Of a stretch of DNA of 64,000 nt, positions 1 to 9,158 are shown piece by piece. The notes beneath the pieces are model-generated. The model worked only from the letters and a program-made list of their open reading frames with translations, made no database searches and was not told where the DNA came from. The translations under genes were made by a program, and so were the position numbers. Numbering within the stretch: the first letter of the stretch is position 1; every line of letters starts with the position of its first letter. The stretch comes from an uncultured Candidatus Neoarthromitus sp. (GTDB taxonomy: Bacteria; Bacillota; Clostridia; Clostridiales; Clostridiaceae), in contig CALADQ010000003.1 in NCBI GenBank assembly GCA_937890765.1, positions 53,640 to 117,639 on the forward strand, read 5' to 3'.

Positions 1-337
1 GAAAATTTTTGTCGTAAATATCATAAACAAAAACATTTAAAAAATTTTTCTCACCTATGTTCCTAACTCCACTAAAAAAAAGTTTATCATCTAGAATATG
101 AATGTTTCCATTTAAAAGTTTACCTTCATCAATAAAACTTTCGACTTCCATTTTATTTGAATTATTTATTTTGATTAATTGAACTCCTAAATCGTTCATT
201 CTATAAATATAATCTTCATGTATTTTATAAAAATTTCCTGAAAAATTATTTTCCTCAGCGTAACAAACTTTAAAGCATGAAAGAAAAATCACAGCTATGA
301 ACACTACAAAAAATGAAAATAATTTATAACATTTCAT
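1..337 (-). CDS. Secreted protein of unknown function, C-terminus cut by window edge
   Basis: The gene runs off the left edge, so only about 112 N-terminal residues are visible. The ATG at 337 follows an AGGAAG ribosome binding site seven bases upstream. The N-terminus is a signal peptide: a short basic start (MKCYK), a hydrophobic core, and a plausible signal peptidase I site after VCYA. The mature part is polar with short alternating hydrophobic stretches (ILDDKLFFSGV, NVFVYDIY), which suggests beta strands, perhaps a beta-propeller. That last point is inference. I do not recognise the family. It lies downstream of another secreted protein on the same strand, separated from it by a terminator. 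Confidence 0.6.
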   Translation of the reverse strand, partial: MKCYKLFSFFVVFIAVIFLSCFKVCYAEENNFSGNFYKIHEDYIYRMNDLGVQLIKINNSNKMEVESFIDEGKLLNGNIHILDDKLFFSGVRNIGEKNFLNVFVYDIYDKNF

Positions 338-356
338 TCTTTCACTTCCTTTAAAT

Positions 357-394
357 TAAAACTGCCTAAATTTAAAAAATCCTAGGCAGTTTTC
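357..394. terminator. Rho-independent terminator
   Basis: AAAACTGCCTA and TAGGCAGTTTT form a near-perfect stem around an AT-rich loop. On the minus strand it directly follows the stop of the 404-1609 gene and is followed by T residues. Confidence 0.8.
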
Positions 395-403
395 ATACAA
401 AAT

Positions 404-1609
404 TTAATCAATTAAAACTTCTACTTCCGAATTCTCTTTGTTTATACTTATGTTCAACACATTTTCTTCAAGTTTATTTTCATTGGTCCTGTAACGTATA
501 ACCAACTCGTAATCCCCAAAAGGAATATCATCTAAAAACAAATTACCTTCTCTATTTAGATTAAACACTTTATCTTCATTAACAAGCTCATTATTCTCTA
601 AGTTATTTACTTTTATCATGGCATCTCTTATGATTTTATTGTTTACATCTAAACTTTTCAAAACTAACTTCCCCACATTTTCCTTTTTAACTTTGTAGAG
701 AATTTCTTCAGAAATATTTCCACTTTTGTCTATTACTTTCATAGTTATTAAATCTGTGCTATCTAAATCTCCTTCATCATCGTATATAAAAAAGCTACCA
801 AATTCATCTATGTACGTTCTGTATTTTTTATCATCAAAATTAGCAATAACTTCGCAATTAGCTTCTCCATTTCCCTGAACTAAATTATTTAAACAATCAA
901 CTAAATTTATATTTGGTTTTGTTGGAGCAATCACATCATTAACTTGTTTTTCAACTAAATTAGATTGATTATTGTAACTATCATGAGAAATCATTTTAAA
1001 ACTTTGAACATCTCTCAACGAATCCCCAACTTCTATTTCAAAATCTCCACTAAGGGAAGTATAAGAATTAAATTCTTTATCGCCAATAAAAATTTTTATC
1101 AAAGAGTTCGGCTCTCCAAATCCTTTTATAATATTATCTGAATTATTAACAACAGAATCTATTTTAGGATCAATAGGCGGTAATATATCATGAACAACAA
1201 AAGAAAAATTAGATAATTCATTGTTTAAATAATCATAAGTTTTAACATTAATTTGGTCAACATCAACAAGCATACCTTCTTCTAATAATATAACAAAATT
1301 TCCATCTTCATCTGCATTTGAAATGTATTCTATATCATTAACAGAAAATTTAAGTATAGAATTTTTTAATGCTCTACCACGAATTATATTTTTATCATTT
1401 GTAATTCTATCGATTAAAATATCATTACACACATCATTAACAACCAGCCTATTTTCATCAAATTCTTTAAATATTAACCTATCAATACTATTAATATTTA
1501 TTTCTTTACTAGCTTGAATTGATTTTACTTCTAAATTCAAAAATAAACTTACAAACAAACTAACTATAACGAGCAAACTCAATTTAAGTTTATGAATTTT
1601 AAATAACAT
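404..1609 (-). CDS. Secreted multi-domain bacterial Ig-like protein
   Basis: This 401-residue protein has an N-terminal signal peptide (basic MLFKIHKLK, then a long hydrophobic core, likely cleavage after SIQA near residue 34). Three tandem Ig-like domains of the Big_6 type follow, at about residues 60-145, 146-230 and 231-310. They are marked by repeated NIIRGRA / NIIKGFGEPNS / NLVQGNGEANC segments and by the inter-domain linkers PPIDPKID and APTKPNIN. The last ~90 residues resemble a carboxypeptidase-regulatory or SpaA-like fold (GNLFLDDIPFGDYELVI). There is no LPXTG motif or membrane anchor, so it is probably released or held non-covalently. The start has a GGAGG site. An adhesive or structural surface role is inferred. 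Confidence 0.75.
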   Translation of the reverse strand: MLFKIHKLKLSLLVIVSLFVSLFLNLEVKSIQASKEININSIDRLIFKEFDENRLVVNDVCNDILIDRITNDKNIIRGRALKNSILKFSVNDIEYISNADEDGNFVILLEEGMLVDVDQINVKTYDYLNNELSNFSFVVHDILPPIDPKIDSVVNNSDNIIKGFGEPNSLIKIFIGDKEFNSYTSLSGDFEIEVGDSLRDVQSFKMISHDSYNNQSNLVEKQVNDVIAPTKPNINLVDCLNNLVQGNGEANCEVIANFDDKKYRTYIDEFGSFFIYDDEGDLDSTDLITMKVIDKSGNISEEILYKVKKENVGKLVLKSLDVNNKIIRDAMIKVNNLENNELVNEDKVFNLNREGNLFLDDIPFGDYELVIRYRTNENKLEENVLNISINKENSEVEVLID

Positions 1610-1761
1610 AAGTTTAAACCTCCAAAATCTCCAGTTGTATTTAAAAAATTTTACTTATTCACTTCATGTTAATTCTATTTTGCTCAAATTTTAGTAATTT
1701 ATGAGTAATGACTGTAAATTTTATGAAAATAACCAATCATTACAAACTTTTATTCATAAAT

Positions 1762-1796
1762 AAAAAGCAGCTTTATAAAATAAAACTGCCTTTTTA
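1762..1796 (-). terminator. Terminator after the TerB-like gene
   Basis: On the minus strand, AAAGGCAGTTTTA pairs with TAAAGCTGCTTTT and is followed by T residues. It overlaps the stop codon of the 1794-2192 gene. Confidence 0.75.
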
Positions 1797-2192
1797 TATT
1801 TCAACTAATTCAATTATTTTAGAATACATCTCTTTAAGATTAACTACCCAATTAAAAATATTTTGAAATTTTTCATCCGATATATTGAAATTCTCAACAA
1901 CTTTTGAAATTATAGATTTTTCATTTTCAGTGTAATGATTATCAACAAGTGCAACAGATATGAGTTCAAGTAAAATACAATTTTTAATTTTATCGTTGCT
2001 TAAACTTAATTCATTTATAATCTCATTAGGAGTTTCATCTACCACTACTAATAATTGTCCGTTACTTTCAAGTTTAAAACTTTCAAGAAGAGTTTTTTCT
2101 TCACTTGTTATTATTCCATCGCTCTCAACTAAATAGGAACTTAAAGTGTAAAACAATTCTCGTTCTCTTTCTGTAAATAATGATAAAAACAT
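1794..2192 (-). CDS. TerB-like small helical protein
   Basis: This is a 132-residue, all-helical-looking protein without signal peptide or membrane segment. Two similar segments, YLVESDGIITSEEKTLL near the N-terminus and VALVDNHYTENEKSII near residue 85, match the paired acidic turns (D-G-x-I-x-x-x-E) of the TerB/tellurite-resistance fold. In that family these turns can bind divalent metal. Many clostridial TerB-like proteins have no link to tellurite, and no other ter genes are present, so its role is open. It forms its own transcription unit, bounded by terminators on both sides. The fold call is by motif only. Confidence 0.5.
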   Translation of the reverse strand: MFLSLFTERERELFYTLSSYLVESDGIITSEEKTLLESFKLESNGQLLVVVDETPNEIINELSLSNDKIKNCILLELISVALVDNHYTENEKSIISKVVENFNISDEKFQNIFNWVVNLKEMYSKIIELVEI

Positions 2193-2274
2193 TTAATTCT
2201 TAACCCCCAATAAATATTGTATATGTTAATTATTTACTTTTTTTAAATGTTTAAACCATATTTTTTATAAAATC

Positions 2275-2303
2275 AAAAAACTTAAAGTTAAATCTCTAAG
2301 TTT
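2275..2303 (-). terminator. Weak terminator after nagB
   Basis: AAACTTA and TAAGTTT arms flank a 12-base loop, with T residues following on the minus strand. It overlaps the nagB stop. The stem is short and AT-rich. Confidence 0.45.
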
Positions 2304-3039
2304 AGAATTTATATCCTGATTCTTGTGCAAGCTCTTCATCTATTATTACAGTTACATCTCTATGAGCTTTTAAAAGCGTACATGGAACCTTAGTAGTTAT
2401 AAAATCATTTGTTAAAAGATTTTTTATAGCTTCCTTCTTTCCAACTCCAAAGGCAACCAAAACTATTTTTTTAGATTTTAAAATATCTCCTATTCCTAAA
2501 CTCACAGCTTTTTTAGGAACATCATCAACGCTATCAAAAAATCTTGAATTAGCTTTTATGGTCTTTTCATCAAGATCAACTACGCTAACGCTTGCATTTA
2601 AAAATTCTCCTGGTTCATTAAATGCTATGTGACTATTTCCTCCAACACCCAAAAGTTGAACATCCGTTCCGCCTTTTTCATTTATTAAATTCTTAATTCT
2701 TTTTAATTCTTCTTCAATATTATTAATTGTAACAGGAACATAAGTATTATCCTTATTTATATTAACTTTGTTGAAAAATTTATCGTCCATATATTTTCTA
2801 TAACTTTGTGGATGATCTGGAGAAAGACCAACGTATTCATCTAAATTAACGCTTGTGCATTTCGAAAAATCTAAATTTCCTTTTTTGTAATCTTCAACTA
2901 AATATTCATAAACTTTTTCAGCAGAACTACCTGTAGCCAAACCTAAAAAAGCATTTGGATTTTCCTTAACAACATTTCCTATTATCTTCGATGCTTTTTC
3001 ACAAACTTGACTTTCATCTTTCAATACTATAACATTCAT
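2302..3039 (-). CDS. nagB: Glucosamine-6-phosphate deaminase NagB
   Basis: NagB converts glucosamine-6-phosphate to fructose-6-phosphate and ammonia, feeding amino sugars into glycolysis. The 245-residue protein carries the family motifs in order: the sugar-phosphate loop GLATGSSAEKVYEYL, the NLDEYVGL segment with the proton-shuttling Asp, and the active-site GVGGNSHIAFNEPGE containing the catalytic His and Glu. I start it at the ATG at 3039, because the in-frame ATG fifteen bases upstream lies on top of the GGAGGG ribosome binding site. It follows the secreted GHL10-type hydrolase gene by 54 bases with no terminator between, so co-transcription is likely. That pairing suggests glycan hydrolysis outside and amino-sugar catabolism inside. 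Confidence 0.95.
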   Translation of the reverse strand: MNVIVLKDESQVCEKASKIIGNVVKENPNAFLGLATGSSAEKVYEYLVEDYKKGNLDFSKCTSVNLDEYVGLSPDHPQSYRKYMDDKFFNKVNINKDNTYVPVTINNIEEELKRIKNLINEKGGTDVQLLGVGGNSHIAFNEPGEFLNASVSVVDLDEKTIKANSRFFDSVDDVPKKAVSLGIGDILKSKKIVLVAFGVGKKEAIKNLLTNDFITTKVPCTLLKAHRDVTVIIDEELAQESGYKF

Positions 3040-3093
3040 AACATTGCCCTCCATATTAAAATTTTGAAACTCATCATAATTTTAACACACCAT

Positions 3094-4890
3094 TTAAATT
3101 TTAAAAACATGTTTAACTCCGTTAGTTTCTATTCCACATCTATCTTGAACTGTTATAACAAAGCATCTTATATTGCTATCTATTTCATTTAAAACTACAC
3201 TCTGAAATTCTCGAGAACAATCTCTTCCGTAAATACCCAAAATATTTTTACAATCATTTGTATCTACGTTATTAACATCTTCAAAACCATAAACAACATA
3301 AAATTTACTATCATTTTCTATTTTATCTTTAAAAAACAAATACCATTTATTATCACTATTTAAAACTCTTAAATCTAAAATCTCTTCCGTATCTTTAAAA
3401 TCTAACCAAGGTTTTTTAGGAACTATAGATTTATGTTTTAAAATATCATCTTCAAGTGAAGAAATATATTTTTTGTAAATACTTGCTCTACTACTTTTCT
3501 CATCTATAAACTTATTTAAATCATTAACGCTAAAAAACGCACTACCAAAAATATTATTATAATTAGAATTAAATTTAATTTGATTTGTAATTTCGTAAGA
3601 ATTATTCCAATTTTTATCTCCTTTAGAATCTCTCATGCAATAATTTCCATGCCCAATATAAAGAAGACATCTCTTGCCTTTTAAAGCATTGCTCCAAAAA
3701 TTTACGATTTCCTCATAAGGAGCTTCTTTTCTTCCAAAAGTCCAATATACTTGTGGAATTACATAATCTATCAACTCATTATCAATCCAATTTAAAGTAT
3801 CTGCATAAATATCTCTGTAACTAGATAAAGAACCATATGGAGTATTCGAACCGTTTAACAAATTTCCCGTTTTAACTCCATTTTTAATTTCTTCACCCTT
3901 GTGTGCATATATTCCAAAAGGAGAAATTCCCCACTGAACACTTTTACAATTCATAAAATTATAATGAGAAATTATATTTTTAATTTCCTTTATTAAAATA
4001 TTTACATTATCTCTTCTCCAATTTTTAATATCTTTTATTCCTCTTGAGTTTAAATTAAATGTCTCCAAATCTTCATTTCTATCTCCAAATTTATAACTCT
4101 TTCCATCAATTATTTGAGAACCATAAGGATAAAAATAATCATCAAAATGTATTCCATCAACATCATAACTTGTTATGAATTCATGAATTGTATCTTTTAT
4201 AAAATTTATAACTTCACTTCTTCCTGGATCTAAAAATAATTTTCCATCAAACAAATAAACTAACTCTTTATTCTTTCTAGCAAAATTATTTGGAGATAAC
4301 ATATCTATTATTTGGTTTTTTGTTTTGTTTAAATGGGGATCTTTCGTAACTCTATATGGATTGAACCACGCATGAAACTCTATTCCTCTTCTTCTCGTTT
4401 CTCCTATTGCGTATTTTAAAAAATCTTTTCCCTCTTTGTGATAAGAAGGTTCAATTCCTTGAGTTCCTGTTAAATATTTCGACCATGGTCTAAAGTTTGA
4501 TTCGTAAAAAGCATCTAACTCTGGACTAACTTGAAAAAATATTGCATTTAAATTAATTTCTTGAACTCTATCTAAAATAGAATTAAATTCTTCCTTTAAT
4601 TCTTCAAACGAACATCCCTTTACTTTTGGAAAATTAATATTTGAAATAGTTGCAATCCAAGTTCCTCTAAACATTTCTTTATTGGAATGAAATTGTTTTT
4701 TTAATTTTATTTTTTTCCCATCAATTAAAATGGGAGAATTTTTATCATAAATTACATCTCCATTTTCACCTATTCCACTAAATTTATATAAAAATTCCTC
4801 TTCTAAATTGTTCTGTGCAAAACCAAGATTTGCACAAAAAATTAAAAACACAAATGAAAAAATTAAAATTTTATTGAAAAATTTAAACAT
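3094..4890 (-). CDS. Secreted glycosyl-hydrolase-like 10 (DUF187) family protein
   Basis: This 598-residue secreted protein belongs to the GHL10/DUF187 family, a TIM-barrel glycoside-hydrolase-like group typified by Bacillus YngK. From the ATG at 4890 (GGAG five bases upstream) it has a signal peptide ending near GFAQ. The barrel begins with MFRGTWIATISNINFP. It includes EINLNAIFFQVSPELDAFY, HAWFNPYRVT, DVDGIHFDDYFYPYG with paired aspartates, WGISPFGIYAH, and IDYVIPQVYWTFGR. The C-terminal ~100 residues look like a separate beta domain. The in-frame ATG at 4905 has a worse-placed ribosome binding site. The substrate is not determined by sequence; a glycan containing amino sugars is suggested by nagB next door. 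Confidence 0.85.
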   Translation of the reverse strand: MFKFFNKILIFSFVFLIFCANLGFAQNNLEEEFLYKFSGIGENGDVIYDKNSPILIDGKKIKLKKQFHSNKEMFRGTWIATISNINFPKVKGCSFEELKEEFNSILDRVQEINLNAIFFQVSPELDAFYESNFRPWSKYLTGTQGIEPSYHKEGKDFLKYAIGETRRRGIEFHAWFNPYRVTKDPHLNKTKNQIIDMLSPNNFARKNKELVYLFDGKLFLDPGRSEVINFIKDTIHEFITSYDVDGIHFDDYFYPYGSQIIDGKSYKFGDRNEDLETFNLNSRGIKDIKNWRRDNVNILIKEIKNIISHYNFMNCKSVQWGISPFGIYAHKGEEIKNGVKTGNLLNGSNTPYGSLSSYRDIYADTLNWIDNELIDYVIPQVYWTFGRKEAPYEEIVNFWSNALKGKRCLLYIGHGNYCMRDSKGDKNWNNSYEITNQIKFNSNYNNIFGSAFFSVNDLNKFIDEKSSRASIYKKYISSLEDDILKHKSIVPKKPWLDFKDTEEILDLRVLNSDNKWYLFFKDKIENDSKFYVVYGFEDVNNVDTNDCKNILGIYGRDCSREFQSVVLNEIDSNIRCFVITVQDRCGIETNGVKHVFKI

Positions 4891-5018
4891 CTTAACTCCA
4901 ATCATTTTTAAAATTATTAATCTTAGTTTTTTCTTACATTGGAAAAATTATTCTTTGATACCTTTTAATAATTTTTTATATAAAGTAAAATTAATTTAAC
5001 TTTTTAAATCTAAAAGAG

Positions 5019-6404
5019 GTGTTTAAAATAAATTTAGAAAATATTTTCAATTCTCAAAAAGAATTTTTTTACGCAGATACAACAATTCCCATTAGTTTTC
5101 GTTTGCTTCATTTGTCAAAATTAAAAAAATCTTTGCTCAAACACGAAAATGAAATTTACGATGCTCTTTACAAAGATTTGGGAAAGTCAAAAGAGGATTC
5201 ATTTATTTCCGAATTCTATTATTGCATTAAAGAAATTAAATTCTTCTTAAAAAATCTTTCATCGCTTTCCAAACCAAAAAAAATTAAAACTTCTCTCGTT
5301 AATTTTAAAAGCAAAGGATATATTTACAAAAAACCTTACGGAGTTTCATTAATAATTTGCACTTGGAATTATCCGTTGCTTTTATCCATTGTTCCATTAG
5401 TAGGGGCAATAGCTGGTGGCAACACTTGCATTTTAAAACTTCATCCGTTTTCTAAAAACTCAAATGAAGTTATTAAAAAAATTATTTCGGAAACATTTGA
5501 ACATTGTTACGCAAGTTGCGTTAAAGATGACAACATAGATTTAAATTCGATTTTGAATTTCGATTTCGATTATATATTTTCAACTTCAAGCAGTGAAACA
5601 GGAAAATTTATTGCATCAAAAGCAAGTGAAAAATTAATTCCCATAACTTTAGAGTTAGGTGGAAAAAATCCCTGTATAGTTCACAAAGATTGTGATATTT
5701 CTTTAGCGTGTAAAAGAATTGCCCACGGTAAATTTTTTAATGCTGGGCAAACTTGTTTAGCTCCTGATTATGTTTTAGTTCATAAAGCCATTAAAGATGA
5801 ATTTGTTTCTCAATTAAAAAGTACAATTTTATCTATGTATTCAGTTGACCCAATTAATTTTAAACATTACTCAAAAATAATAAATCTCAAAAATTTTGAT
5901 AGACTTAGAAATTTAATAAATTCACAAAAGGAAAATTTAATTTTTGGTGGCGAAATCTCCCAAGATAATTTAAAAATTTCTCCTACTTTGATGAATTCAA
6001 AAATTGAAAATTCCCTTTTATTTAAGGAAGAAATCTTCGGGCCAATTTTAGAAATCAAAGAATATGAAGTTTTAGATGAAGTTATTTATTCTATTAAAAA
6101 ATCTCCCTCGCCTCTTGCGTTTTATTTATTTTCAAACAACAAATATTTAATAAACAAATGTCTTGATATACCTTTTGGTGGTGGATGTATAAACGATACT
6201 TTGCTTCACATTATGGAAAGAAAGCTTCCCTTTGGTGGATTTAAAAACAGCGGAATAGGAAATTATCATGGAAAATATTCTTTTTCGACATTCACCCACG
6301 AGAAAAGCGTTTTATTTAAATCAACAAAAATAAATTTAAATGTACGATTTCCAAATCACAAAAATTATAATTTAAAATTTTTGAAAAGATTTTTTAGAAC
6401 ATAA
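5019..6404 (+). CDS. Aldehyde dehydrogenase (class 3 / fatty-aldehyde type)
   Basis: An NAD(P)-dependent aldehyde dehydrogenase of about 460 residues, similar in size to the short class 3 group. Key motifs are CTWNYPLLLSIVPLVGAIAGGN in the cofactor region (trimmed: ICTWNYPLLL), LELGGKNPCIV with the general-base Glu, FNAGQTCLAPDYV with the nucleophile Cys, EEIFGPILEI, and LPFGGFKNSGIG near the end. The start is unclear. GTG at 5019 sits inside the only Shine-Dalgarno-like sequence (AAAGAGGTG), and the codon correctly spaced from it is ATA at 5028. It stands alone on the plus strand, divergent from the GHL10 gene and convergent with 6444-9005. A role in clearing long-chain or toxic aldehydes is inferred from the family. 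Confidence 0.9.
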   Translation: MFKINLENIFNSQKEFFYADTTIPISFRLLHLSKLKKSLLKHENEIYDALYKDLGKSKEDSFISEFYYCIKEIKFFLKNLSSLSKPKKIKTSLVNFKSKGYIYKKPYGVSLIICTWNYPLLLSIVPLVGAIAGGNTCILKLHPFSKNSNEVIKKIISETFEHCYASCVKDDNIDLNSILNFDFDYIFSTSSSETGKFIASKASEKLIPITLELGGKNPCIVHKDCDISLACKRIAHGKFFNAGQTCLAPDYVLVHKAIKDEFVSQLKSTILSMYSVDPINFKHYSKIINLKNFDRLRNLINSQKENLIFGGEISQDNLKISPTLMNSKIENSLLFKEEIFGPILEIKEYEVLDEVIYSIKKSPSPLAFYLFSNNKYLINKCLDIPFGGGCINDTLLHIMERKLPFGGFKNSGIGNYHGKYSFSTFTHEKSVLFKSTKINLNVRFPNHKNYNLKFLKRFFRT

Positions 6405-6438
6405 AAAAATGGAATTACAAATTGGTAATTCCATTTTA
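6403..6438. terminator. Bidirectional terminator
   Basis: AAAATGGAATTAC and GTAATTCCATTTT form a strong stem between two convergent genes, with A and T runs on either side that serve both strands. Confidence 0.85.
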
Positions 6439-6443
6439 TTTCA

Positions 6444-9005
6444 TTAATATAAATTTTTAAAAATTTCTTCCATAATATAAATTTCTTGATTATCTTTCAA
6501 AGTTTCAAAAATTTCTGAAACAAAATCTTCATACGAAAACTTAATTCCAGATTTTAAAATCTTAATTCTTTCACTTTCTTTGACTTTCAAAAATTCCAAA
6601 ACATTGTTTATGCACTTTTCATAACATTCACTTTGAAAATTATTTCTCCCTAAATATTCAAATGAAAATATTTCTATAAAATGTTTCAAATTAATTTTGT
6701 GATGCTCCATGTAACTTCTTAAGAAAATACATTTTTCATCATTACTTTCCACATTTTCATTTAAAAAAATTCTATATCCATTTTTAATAATTAAAGACAA
6801 ATCATCTAAATGAATTTTCTCTTTTGGAGTTTTGAACTTAATTTTATCAGCGTGAGAAAAGTCCACATCATAAATATTTCTCTCATTATTTATATAAGTA
6901 AACTTTATTTCCCTTTTCAAATTTGGAGAAAATCCAAAACAAACTACATATTCCATTTTATTTTCCAAAATATCTGAAGGAAATTTAAATTCAAAAATTT
7001 CATCCGAAGCTTTAAAATTATTTTCAAAAATCAAATACTTATTATCTTCGATTAAAGAATACAAACTCATATTAAAATTTTCATTGTAAAATTCGTGGAA
7101 ATTTGAAAATTCAAAAACCATTCCCTTATTATTGAAATCCTTCAAAAATAAATTTCTAATTTTGGACAACTTATTTACGAAAAACGTACTAATTTTATAA
7201 TTTTTCTCTTTAACAAACTTCACATAATAAAGCCCCGATTTTTCAATAAAATTTTTATCGAAATAAATTTTAAACTTATGGTCAAATTCATTTATAAATT
7301 TTTCATAAATCACATTTCCAAATTCATCTAAGAATAAAACATTAAAGCATTTTGAAAAATCGTCAAACAAATTTTTATCAACTATGGTTAAATAATTTTC
7401 AAAATTCATAGAAATTTTTTCGCACCTAAAATTTTTCAAAAACGAACCTACTTCAATGTAATTAATCAAAATACTTTCTAAATAGGATTTATTATTTTCA
7501 TCGTAAAACTTTAAATATCCAACTTTGGAATTTTCAAAATCACATATCCTAAAATGAAAATCTTCATTTGAAATTCCACTTTGAAATTCTTTATTATCAT
7601 CCCAACTATATTTAACTTTTAAACTTTTGTATTTATCTAAATTCAAATAAATATTTTCACCATTTAAACTAACATCATAATTAATTTTGTTAAACTTAAT
7701 TCCAACAGAAGGAGAAAGCACAAAATTATCTTTAATATCGTAATCCAATTCAATTGTATAAATTTCGCTAAACTTATTTAAAATTGTAATGCCCTTAAAT
7801 AAAATAAATTTTTCCTGTTCGTTTGAAACAACTTCTCCAACTTCCACAAAATTTTTATTTGTAAAAGTATTTACAAGTTGTCCAAATCTATCTGTGATTC
7901 CAAAATGAGGAGATTTTAACAAAAGCTCGTTGTATTTTGGGAAAATTTTAAAATCGTATTTTCTCAAACTTTTTTGTATTTCTGGAATATTAAAATAAGT
8001 TCTCTCATTTATTAAAACATCTTTTCCAGTTAAATCATAATCAAATTTAATTATATTGATAGAATTTCCTTTGCAAATGCTAAGTTCAAAATAATTCTTT
8101 TCCCTTTTCATGAAACATTCAAACACAATTGTATCTTCTTTCACATCATCTGAAGACTTAAAGTAAAGAAATTTATTTCTGATATTTGAAATGAAATAGT
8201 CATAATCGTAAATATCAATTAAAGAATTAATTTTTACAAAAATCCTCAAACACAAAACATCTTTTGAAGCTTCAAACAAAATCTCACTATCAATTTTTTC
8301 AACAACCCTATAAGCCTTCATATTAATGTTGTCATACTCAAAAGAAAACGAGGAAAAAATTTTCACATCTCTAAAAAATATACAAAGAGAATAAACCTCA
8401 TTAGGCATTAGCTTAATTGAATTGTCATCAAAAACATCCAAAATAAAAAAATCAATCGTATTAAACTTCACATACAACTTACACGGTATATTTTTAATAC
8501 AATTATTTTTTGAATCAACCAAAACTATATTTGATAAATTTATTTCTGACAAATCTACATTTCCAAATTTCTTATTAAAAGTTATCTTTAAATTTCTATT
8601 ATCCTTGTTCAATTCCAAATTAAATTTATCGCAAACCTTCTCTTTTTTGTAATTAAAAAGCTCAAAAGTATTAACAACACATGAATCGCAATTGTTATTT
8701 GAATTTTCAAAAACCGTCCTTATTTCGTATGTACCTTCTGATGAAAAACGTGGAAACTCAACATAAAAACCAGAAACATTATTTTCACAACAAAAAAGAC
8801 GAGAATCTTTATAAACTCCAATCTTTTTTATAAAATCAAACCCACATTTTTTTACTTCAGCTTCTTCGTAAGAAATACGTATTAAATCTTCGTTTAACTC
8901 AACGAAAGCCTCTATTGATATTATGTTTTCATTTTTCTTGTCACTAAATTTAAAGTTCTTATTATCTCCATTATTTTTAAATAACTTCAATTCGTACTTT
9001 TCCAT
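6444..9005 (-). CDS. Large beta-rich protein of unknown function
   Basis: I do not recognise this 853-residue protein. It has no signal peptide and no membrane segment, so it appears cytoplasmic or exported by an unknown route. Most of it alternates short hydrophobic strands with polar turns, spaced like successive Ig-like sandwiches of 90-110 residues (for example GTYEIRTVFEN, SGLYYVKFVKEKN, NKMEYVVCFGFS). The final ~110 residues change character and look helical (CIFLRSYMEHHKINLKHFIEIF through EDFVSEIFETL, trimmed). It contains many Lys, Asn and Phe and about a dozen Cys, several in pairs (FCCEN, NNCDSCVV). The ATG at 9005 has a GAGGG site ten bases upstream. It forms its own transcription unit. 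Confidence 0.65.
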   Translation of the reverse strand: MEKYELKLFKNNGDNKNFKFSDKKNENIISIEAFVELNEDLIRISYEEAEVKKCGFDFIKKIGVYKDSRLFCCENNVSGFYVEFPRFSSEGTYEIRTVFENSNNNCDSCVVNTFELFNYKKEKVCDKFNLELNKDNRNLKITFNKKFGNVDLSEINLSNIVLVDSKNNCIKNIPCKLYVKFNTIDFFILDVFDDNSIKLMPNEVYSLCIFFRDVKIFSSFSFEYDNINMKAYRVVEKIDSEILFEASKDVLCLRIFVKINSLIDIYDYDYFISNIRNKFLYFKSSDDVKEDTIVFECFMKREKNYFELSICKGNSINIIKFDYDLTGKDVLINERTYFNIPEIQKSLRKYDFKIFPKYNELLLKSPHFGITDRFGQLVNTFTNKNFVEVGEVVSNEQEKFILFKGITILNKFSEIYTIELDYDIKDNFVLSPSVGIKFNKINYDVSLNGENIYLNLDKYKSLKVKYSWDDNKEFQSGISNEDFHFRICDFENSKVGYLKFYDENNKSYLESILINYIEVGSFLKNFRCEKISMNFENYLTIVDKNLFDDFSKCFNVLFLDEFGNVIYEKFINEFDHKFKIYFDKNFIEKSGLYYVKFVKEKNYKISTFFVNKLSKIRNLFLKDFNNKGMVFEFSNFHEFYNENFNMSLYSLIEDNKYLIFENNFKASDEIFEFKFPSDILENKMEYVVCFGFSPNLKREIKFTYINNERNIYDVDFSHADKIKFKTPKEKIHLDDLSLIIKNGYRIFLNENVESNDEKCIFLRSYMEHHKINLKHFIEIFSFEYLGRNNFQSECYEKCINNVLEFLKVKESERIKILKSGIKFSYEDFVSEIFETLKDNQEIYIMEEIFKNLY

Positions 9006-9119
9006 AACAAGTTTCCCTCATAAATTTAAATTCATTTGTATCAAAATACATACAATCGTTAATAAATTTTATCATATTTTAATTTTTTTTTCTATTATTA
9101 AATAATTCATGTACTTCGC

Positions 9120-9158
9120 AAAAAAATTAAAGCTCGCCAAAAAAGGCAAGCTTTAATT
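9120..9158 (-). terminator. Terminator after AAA ATPase gene
   Basis: AATTAAAGCTTGCC and GGCGAGCTTTAATT form a 14-bp stem (one mismatch) around TTTTTT. It overlaps the stop codon and has a T run after it on the minus strand. Confidence 0.9.

Noticed and set aside
3040..3054. Upstream ATG as the nagB start
   Set aside because: It overlaps the GGAGGG ribosome binding site of the internal ATG, so the internal start is preferred. The same logic moved the starts of the GHL10, dapF-like, pgk, tpiA, GNAT (50962), small Cys-rich and permease (59231) genes.
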